From Paracentrotus lividus (lineage: Eukaryota > Echinodermata > Echinoidea > Camarodonta > Echinidae): DNA of 64,000 nt. The notes under the pieces were generated by a model, which worked only from the letters and a program-made list of their open reading frames with translations, was not told where the DNA came from and ran no database searches. Shown piece by piece: positions 56,383 through 64,000 of the stretch. Each line of letters begins with the position of its first letter. The first letter of the stretch is position 1. The stretch lies in NCBI GenBank assembly GCA_940671915.1, contig CALNVZ010002100.1:12550747-12614746 (forward strand), written 5' to 3'. The position numbers and the translations under genes are program-made.

Positions 56383-58372
56383 ATAAACACAACACAAAAA
56401 GAAAGTTCCCCCTATTTCAGATATCAATAATTTTTTAACCAGGAGGAATGTAAAAAATCGAATTATATGTCCATGTAGGGAATTTAATTAGCCACAATGA
56501 GAACGAATTTTAGGAAAAATCATCTAGTCATGCTTCAGTGAGTAATAGTTGTATGCAAAAATTTCATTTTTTGAAGTTCGCAAGCCTAAAATGGCAACTT
56601 TGATTCAATGATAGCGGACCCATTGTCAGATTTTAAACATTTTACACGTCAGAATGTATGCAAAACGTGCTTCCCAGTATACGGAAACGAAATTTGCGTC
56701 AAATTTTACGGTTGAGTAAGCATTTAGCAAAAAATTGCCCAAACTGCGATTTTACTTCTTTGCCATGGCATAATTGATCAAATATGAGGGAATTCCTGTT
56801 TTGGAAGTGTATACAACCAATATCCATTCATTCACGGTTGAATGAACCCATCAAACTACCAAAAAATAGGCCATTTTTGAATTACGAAAATGCATCGCAG
56901 TAATTTTATGCACTAGAAAGAATCTCAATAACATTTTTTGGGTTGTATTTATATTTTTTGGGCACATGTCAATGATCCTATGGCATTTATTTACAAATTC
57001 ATGCTTCAGTGAGCACGTGAGACTGGAAAAACCCTTTTCTCACAAATGGACTAAAATTCAAATTCTTACTTTGATTCAATATAACAATTCTTTTAGGGGA
57101 GTACTTTTGATTTTATTTTCACAAAAATCCCGATGTTTCATGCCTCAGTGGGCATAAGATACAAGAAAATCATAAAAATGAGAAGAAAGTTTGGGGCTTC
57201 GTCACGGTTTAGTGACTTTTCGAATACGTAATTTGAATCAAGATCATGTTAGCTAGAGATCAGTTGAAGCTGTGTGCCAAGTTTCGTGACATAACTCACA
57301 GTAGAATTAACAATAATCATCATTGAAATTGGCCGAATTTCACATTTGTCAGGTATTGATTTCATCCTCCATTGACTTTATGTACAGAGGTTTAACAAAA
57401 GTTTAACAAAAGTGAAATTTGGCATATTTTAATTGTCAGTTTTTGTCCATTTGACTGTAAATTATTTTTTTTAACTTTGCACATAGCTTTAACTGGTCTC
57501 TAACTAACATGATCTTTATTCAAATTACATATTCGAAAAGGCACTGAACCATGACGAAGCCCCAAACTTTCTTCTCATTTTCATGATGTTCTTGTATCTT
57601 GTGTCCACTGAGGCGTGAAAAATCGGGATTTTTATGAAAATAAAATCAAAGGTATTCCCCGAAAAGTATTGTTATATTCAATCAAAGTAAGATTTGAATT
57701 TTAGTCCGTACGTGAGAAAAGGGCTTTTCCAGTCTCGCGTGCTCACTGAAGCATGAATTTGTAAATAAATGCCATAGGATCATTGGCACGTGCCCAAAGA
57801 ATATAAATACAACCCAAAAAATGTTATCAAAATGCTTTCTAGTGCATAAAATTACTGCAATGTATTTTCGTAATTCTAAAATGACCTATTTTTGGGTTGT
57901 TTGATGGGTTCATTCAACCGTGAATGAAGGGATATTGGTTGCATACACTTCCACAACAGGAATCCCATCATAGTTGATCGATTATACCATGGCAAAGAAG
58001 TAAAAATGGCAGTTTGGGCAATTTTTGCTGCATGCTCACTCAACCGTGAAATTTGACGCAAATTTCGTTTCCGTATATTGGGAAGCACGTTTTGCATACA
58101 TTCTGACGTGTAAAATGTTTAAAATCTGAAAATGGGTCCGTTGTCATTGAATCAAAGTTGCAATTTTAGGCTTGCGAACTTCAAAAATTGACATTTTTGC
58201 ATTCAACCATTGCTCACTGAAGCATGACTTGATGATTTTTCCTAAAATTCGTTCCCATTGTAGTTAATTAAATACCCTACTTGGACATATAATTAGATTT
58301 TTAAAATTCCCCCTGGTTCAAAAATTATTGACATCTGAACTAGGGGGAACTTCCTTTTTGTGTTGTGTTTAT
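56383..58372. mobile_element. Large inverted-repeat (fold-back) element, ~900-bp arms
   Basis: The left arm (56,383-57,284) is matched by its reverse complement in the right arm (57,473-58,372) over its whole length, with substitutions and short indels. Outer ends: aaacacaacacaaaaagaaa and ttcctttttgtgttgtgttt. The unpaired spacer is about 190 bases. Each arm holds six spaced copies of a tcatgcttcagtgag-like motif. No ORF above about 75 codons and no transposase motif. Copying of one arm, or transposition of a fold-back element, would give this form. I do not recognise the family. Confidence 0.85.
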
Positions 58373-58869
58373 ATTGTTAAAAATCATGATACGCAAATAA
58401 TTATTGGGTAAAATACTGCAGTAAAAACCAACACTTTCAAAAGATACCCAATTGTTCAAGCCCAGTTGATGCAGGATAATCGGAATTTCATTTGAGATAA
58501 AATGGCTAAAGTGAAAGATTTAGGTTGAGGTTATTCGCCTCATCCAGATCACTTTAAAGAATCATTGGATTTTGAGAGGTTGGGTGTGTTTATTTTCACA
58601 TATATCAAAGAAAACACTAAACCCGCTTATTAATGGCTGAAATCCAAATGACCAGGGCCCATATTCATAAAACCCTCATAAGTCAGTTGCCAACCAGGCC
58701 TTAGCTAAAAGATAAATCCCCTTCTTTCAAACTAGCTATTAAGTAACTTTCTCATTTGATATAAAGGCAACAACACACTAGAAATATGCTAAACCCTCCC
58801 ACATACGGACACACAAACACAATACATTGCAATTTCTTTGTTCATGCATACTATCCTGCATAAATAAAT

Positions 58870-61505
58870 GTACTAATGTTTAGCTAACGTTTGATCAACA
58901 AAATTTCTACAGCAATCCTGTGTATCAGAAAACTTGTTTCAAACAGAGGAACAAAAACAGAATTGGTACAATCTAACGGTTAAACTTATAATATATCAAA
59001 TAGGCGGAGAGAATAAATAGGAGGTGGAGTTGCTATTTATATAAATGAAATATATGATTTTTACTATACGTTCTGATTTTTCTTGTAATATTTCCAGAAT
59101 GTGACATGTTGTTCATTGAAATTAAATGCAAAAGTTTTAAAACCTCTTATAATAGGATGCATTACAGAGTTCAAACACTAACATTGAAAACATTTTTTGA
59201 TGATGAATAAGCGTTTGAATATTGTAGTAAAATTAATAAGTGAATTATATATTGGGTGATAAATATAAATTTATGAATGCAGTTCTCATGAAACACAACT
59301 TATTTTTAGAAACCATGTTTCCCATAATTGTACCCTTTAATCTTAAACAACAAGAATAACAAGACAAGTGCAACTGCTTTGATTGATAACCATATTTTGT
59401 AATTCCTTGACAATACAATTGACTCTGGTTTATTTATAGCTGATGTTTCCGGATCACTATCTATATTTTGTATTAAAAAAAATAAAAGATCGTTACTGAA
59501 GCTCAATCACACTCAAAAGAAATAATTAATAGCTGAAAACATAACTAACTTCAGATAAAAAAACTATGTGAGTCGATTGGAGTTGCTTTATAATTGTAAA
59601 AATGCAAAATGATTGTTATAATTTTTCATGTAATTTTTAATTCAAGATATACTGAATGTTTTCCAAAAGTAAAACCCAGGTCAAGAAGAAATTTACTTTT
59701 TCAGAAACCATGGTTGCAAAAGTGTTTATGAAATCCATAAATAAAAAAAACGTTGTATAAAAGTTTTTGAAATGCAATGTGATAAACATAAGGAAAGTAT
59801 ATCATATATAAACAAATTGAAAAGTTTATTAGCAGTGCGAATCTGAAGTATTCTGTGTCTTAGACAAATAAAGGGATGGACAGCAAAAAATGATTGGTGT
59901 AATATTATGACATATTGGATAAACAAGAAGACTAATTAGTTTTGCATCGACGATGATATGAATTAAACTCATTAAAGAATAACAGAACAATTTAAATTCA
60001 TACTTTTGATTTGAGCAAAATAATTGCAGAAATTTACCTGTAAAATTCATTTAGATTTCGTTTTAAAACGGAGTAATTCAAAATCCTTTAATTTTTAATA
60101 CCAACCTAATCATGGAATACTGAAAATAGTTTCTTCTACCTAATACATTGTAGTCATGAACGCAGACGGGGTGAGTCACAAAAGTTTAAAAAAATGTATA
60201 TTTTGTTTGTTGGCCTTTTGTGATTATATATTTTGATCATTTACAGAAATGTGCCAATGAATTTGAAAATAGCTCGGAGTCAAGTTTAATAAAGGGAAAT
60301 CAAAAGATATAACTAAATTAGACCTATAGCTATTCTTTCTATCTATAGATTTCTATGATAAATAGATCATCAAGCGTTTTATCATTTTTTTACAAGCTAT
60401 ATGATATCTAACCGATTCCAATTTGTTTAGCAAAATTTTTAATGCTTAGCTTTTCAATTATGTATCATGTACAACTGAAATTTGAAAAGGTATATTGTAT
60501 TGGACTCTTATATGGATTCTTTAAAAAGCATTGACAACAATTGACCATATCACATTTTTATTACAAAATGCTCAGTTTTTTATGGGTTAGATGGCATTCC
60601 TCTAAATTGGTTTAAAGTTATCTTCTGATTAGAATCATATTGTGATGGTCATGGTGTCTAATTTTCCTATAAAAATAGTAATTATGGTGTCGCGGGTTCT
60701 GTATTAGGGCCTCTTTGTTCTCATATATTAAATCGGATATCAAATCATTCTCCTCTTCTTGAATTTTCCCTTTCCTGATGTAGTGTTGCTTTAATGAGGC
60801 AATAGAATTATATTATTGTTCAGCGGTGAACAGGAGGTTTCAAGGTTTACCCTGGTTCAAAGTAAAATAATTAATTTTAAATATGGCCAATATCTAGTCA
60901 TTTAAGGTCAAGGACATAGAGGTGCCTATTGATTTATAATATGTTATTGATAACCTAGATATTTATAGTTAACAAAATATTCTTGGGGTTCAATTAACGA
61001 ATTTTTAGACTGGGATATAATTTTTAGAAAGTTTTAAAGACTTCAAATGTATTGGTATCCTTTTAACTTAATTCTTCTCCTAATTATGTTTTTACCTATA
61101 CTATAGCTTATCTTGCATGCATATTAATCATTAATATTTTGGGGGTAATACTTCAATCATTCAAAAGTTGTATGTTTTGAAAAAAAAGATCTAATCCTTA
61201 ATAACAACGTCACAATCCCCAAGTGCAACGTAAACCTTTTAAAAAGATTGCAACTTTGATTGAGTTTGATTATGCCTAAATATTTAATATTCATGTACTA
61301 GTTAGCACAAAATTTGAAGTTATGTATGGATTTTACTGTATATTCAAATGTTCATCTCTTATGGCCTCGTCAAGACCATTTTACAACAAATGTAGGCTAA
61401 CTTCCTTTTAAATTATTTACTGTCTCGGTATAAATAAATGGAATAAGTTACCATTTCAAATGACTCTGTTATACAATTTGAAAACTAGTGAAAGTATTTA
61501 ACTGA
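58870..61505 (+). pseudogene. Decayed CR1-like LINE ORF2 on the plus strand
   Basis: No long frame survives, but blocks of LINE ORF2 appear in correct order when all three plus frames are read: GGGVAIYINE (59,021) and NINLMNA (about 59,250) from the endonuclease, DHY (about 59,453) at its end, KPWLQK (about 59,705) in the linker, LNWFK (60,605) before RT motif B, YGVAGSVLGPL (60,683-60,715) as motif B, FLG (about 60,990) in the thumb region, and WNKLPF (about 61,440) near the C terminus. Stops and frameshifts are frequent. The YADD box is not recognisable. It is older or more degraded than the minus-strand LINE at 32,000-34,616 and seems to be a different family member. Confidence 0.65.
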
Positions 61506-61807
61506 AAACTTATGTTAGGGTTGTTGCGGGTGGTGTGTGATGTGTATGTGTGTTGTGTTTGTTATTTTTAGCAGTATTCTTATATTTAAATGTTTATTTT
61601 TGTTACTTTTTGGGCACGCTTCATAGCATTTGCTTTTTGGTGGTCGACGTATATTAGCATTTATGTTTATGATTATCTTTGTATTATTTTTTGTACATGT
61701 TTCGCTTTTATGGTTATAATTTAAAATTGAAATGAATACCGTTTGTCCTAGAATCATGTTTGTCCAATAATTATCACTATTCATTCTATCTTAGTGGTCA
61801 TCTTATC

Positions 61808-61824
61808 GGGGGGGGGGGGGGGGG
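61808..61824 (+). repeat. Poly-G run
   Basis: Seventeen consecutive G bases. It may be a sequencing or assembly weak point. The frame across it (61,760-62,080) has no family resemblance. Confidence 0.95.
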
Positions 61825-61829
61825 AGAGG

Positions 61830-63655
61830 CAAGCATTGGACTTCGTTTTCTATTTATTTTTCGTTTGTCAATTTCAGATTTTTGGATTTTGTTTGCTTCT
61901 CGGATATGTTTTGGCGAAAGAATAATTTTTTCAAAACCTATATCTTTGAAAAAAGTTCTTCATCGTTATAATACATGTAATCCAGTACATTTCTCCTATC
62001 CTGAAGATTCTTTCCCTAACCTCATACGTACCTCTTCTAGTCCAAAACCCTTATCTGCAATCATTAAATGTGGAAAATAACAAGTCCAAGTCAACAAAAT
62101 AGCATAACCTACATGTAATCATGGAAAACATAACAGTCAAAGTAACAAGTAGTATACCCTAAATTGTTATTCACAAAACCTTATAAGAACCCCAATAAGT
62201 AGTTGATATTCCAGATTGGTCATATACATCTCAACAGTGAAATATACAATAAGAATGTAAATATATATATTGAATACAGATACACAGAATGAGACATCTG
62301 TTTTTAGTCTTGATGCAATATGCAGTCTTTGAGCAGTCAGCCCACAAACTTTTCCACATGTAGGTTTTGTCTTGCTAGTCTCATATTTCAGACTCATGGC
62401 ATAATAGGTTAATCAATAAATTATCATTGATTTTGAAAATGTGAATCTTAGAAATAAACAATATTGAAATACACATTTAGTGGATTGTTCATTTGACATT
62501 ATAAAATAAACTAACATAAAAACTGAAAATCTCGCCAATATCGCTTTAGAAACTCAAAATTTGAGGTAAATTATTACAATAAAGTATAAGGATGCTATGA
62601 TACACTATATTTTTGAAGGAAATTGTGTGCAACTAAGGCAAATAAAGTTTTGTGAATACAATTTTATTTGCTAACTAGAGCGGTTGGAAGCTTTGAAGGA
62701 ATGGTATCTTGCAGACAATAGAATATGAATGTTGTGACGATCTAACTTTTTTCAAATGTAGTTTTTTAATTGATATTTGTGGAGGTTGAATAGGCCTCAT
62801 ACGAAGCATGAGAAAGAAAATACTACATATAATGAGCTGAATACATTGACACACAGAAAAATTATGAGGGTTTTGGGATAACAAATTTGAGTTAGTGTGG
62901 AACTTGGTCAATTTTGTGCTACCTAGGCTATGAAGGGTTTTAATGATACGGGGCCCAGAAGATGGAAAGGTTTTAACAAGTCATTTCGCCACTGAAATTT
63001 AAAGGAGGAGGGAAGTATGTATACGTTTATGTTGAATTTCTTCATTTAATACTAAATTCCAACTTCATAAAATGACATAAAACGAAATGATATCATGTTC
63101 AATTTTTTTTGTTGTTGTGGCAATAATGAAGCGATGATTGTCAAAACAGTCTTTGGTTACTTTTGGTTAATAGATGTAAACAATGAAAATGTTTGACATC
63201 CGTGACACGAAATAATTATTTAAACGTTTAAAATAGGTTTACTCTTTTAAGTCTAATATATCTCAAAATAATTAAGCCCATTAAAAAAAAAAGCCGATAG
63301 CCAATTATTATTATCATATATTATTTTTTATTTTTTTTATTATTATGTTATTTTTAATTCATATTAGAAACATACATGTGCGTACGTGTAACATTTAAAA
63401 CGTGATTACTTTATATTCCAAGAGAGATATAAATCGTCGTTTTTAACAGGAGTATCTTCATTCGAAGCAGTCTATATGCATGGCATTCTGGGTTCAGTGG
63501 TTATCAGTTTTAAAAGTGCAGTTAGATATCAGGGAATGAAACAGACTATTGAGTCATCATCCGAATCATTCAAGTTTTTTGGTCCATTCTTCCTGGAGAA
63601 GTGTTGTGTTTTTCTCCTCCTCCAGAGAGGGTTGATGCAATGCATCCTTCTCCAT
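61830..63655. other. Unassigned A/T-rich sequence
   Basis: Apart from the putative right terminus at about 62,930-62,960 I see no repeat shared with the rest of the window, no RNA gene and no supportable ORF. A/T-only stretches occur at 63,300-63,365. Confidence 0.5.
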
Positions 63656-63663
63656 CCTCATAC

Positions 63664-63845
63664 CTCTTCGCTGGTAAGACCCTTCTCAAATGGATGATGA
63701 TGATAAATGATAGCATTGTGATGTGCTGAAGGATCCCGAATCGCGGGGGCATTCTCTTTTCTTATCTGACCCATTATTTTCGCATATTTCACTGTTTTTT
63801 TTTGGTAAGCGACTTTCAATACAGCTTCATTGAACCAATGCCGCA
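63664..63845 (-). CDS. Candidate internal coding exon, unknown protein
   Basis: The minus-strand frame encodes about 60 residues of ordinary soluble-protein composition, including MRHWFNEAVLKVAYQKK and AKIMGQIRKENAPAIRDP. It ends at gaagag|gtatgagg, a good splice-donor match at 63,663-63,662; reading on gives a stop within one codon after the donor. The upstream boundary is uncertain: the nearest acceptor-like AG is in gataaag at about 63,846, after a weak pyrimidine tract. The remaining gene would lie to the left of 63,664 and to the right of the window's edge. I do not recognise the family; helix-rich and basic, it could even be transposon-derived. Confidence 0.33.
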
Positions 63846-64000
63846 TTCCTTTATCACCCAGTGTGTGAAATCAGTGTTGGAAAAGTATTGCTATAAATGA
63901 CTGATCATAATTATTTCCAAATTCCTTTTCCACATACTTTGTCTCAACATAATGTAAATTCGTTGGTCATTGGGTATACAAATCATAATTATTGAATTAA

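Larger units (their letters stand above)
58655..62960. mobile_element. Putative ~4.3 kb element with inverted gggccc termini, containing a LINE
   Basis: The left end reads cagggcccatattcataaaa followed by ccctcataa. The right end, reverse-complemented, reads tgggccccgtatcattaaaa followed by cccttcata, about 28 matching bases. Both resemble the terminus of the element at 34,616-35,345. The interval contains the decayed LINE described at 58,870-61,505. The two ends could also belong to separate short elements. Confidence 0.4.

Overview
This window looks like intergenic, transposon-dense DNA from a marine invertebrate nuclear genome. An echinoderm, most likely a sea urchin, is my best guess. That rests on remembered similarity of several repeat families (the ctcgcgcttcgcgctcgc hairpin repeat, the ggacaattaccccc minisatellite, the ttcgtttgtccgaa repeat, the TGACCT-rich module) and on CR1-like LINE fragments; it is inference and no search was run. 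No complete host protein gene, rRNA or functional tRNA is visible. Nearly all recognisable content is mobile or repetitive. Two short spliced-exon candidates (38,678-38,854 plus strand; 63,664-63,845 minus strand) are the only hints of host genes.

Layout. 1-964: duplicated unique-looking sequence carrying two copies of a gacgtctc-rich MITE, ending at an N gap. 988-2,108: a hairpin-bearing repeat ('X') abutting the C-terminal end of a LINE reverse transcriptase. 2,105-3,652: a degenerate ~26-bp ggcgcccc tandem array, then a pyrimidine tract and a LINE 3' tail. About 5,350-31,040: roughly 26 kb that reads like uncorrected long-read sequence, with flattened composition and no credible ORF. A recognisable but indel-ridden copy of X lies at 7,590-8,065 and a recognisable copy of the TGACCT module at 29,830-30,560. 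31,502: second N gap, then part of X and a nearly full-length CR1/jockey-like LINE on the minus strand (about 32,000-34,616), capped by an inverted-repeat element with two nested MITEs (34,616-35,345). 35,346-41,000: mostly unassigned. 41,000-43,584: a fold-back repeat and an inverted-repeat element carrying a tandem array. 44,100-51,832: the most striking part, two ~2.6 kb copies in opposite orientation of one element whose ends are minisatellite arrays. 51,984-52,588: a MITE containing a tRNA-like segment. 52,854-54,888: a ~1 kb sequence present on both sides of an N gap, probably a false assembly duplication. 55,593-58,372: two fold-back elements, the second with ~900-bp arms. 58,655-62,960: a pair of inverted termini enclosing a decayed plus-strand LINE.

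How it fits together. No pathway or operon is present. LINEs would supply autonomous reverse transcription if intact, and the rest are non-autonomous inverted-repeat elements that need enzymes encoded elsewhere. Two themes recur. First, several families have termini built from short tandem repeats arranged as mirrored arms, a fold-back architecture. Second, internal modules resemble transcription-control sequence: tRNA-like A/B boxes in two families and clustered AGGTCA direct repeats in one. Assembly quality limits everything: three N gaps, one apparent false duplication, a long noisy patch, and homopolymer frameshifts in the LINE.
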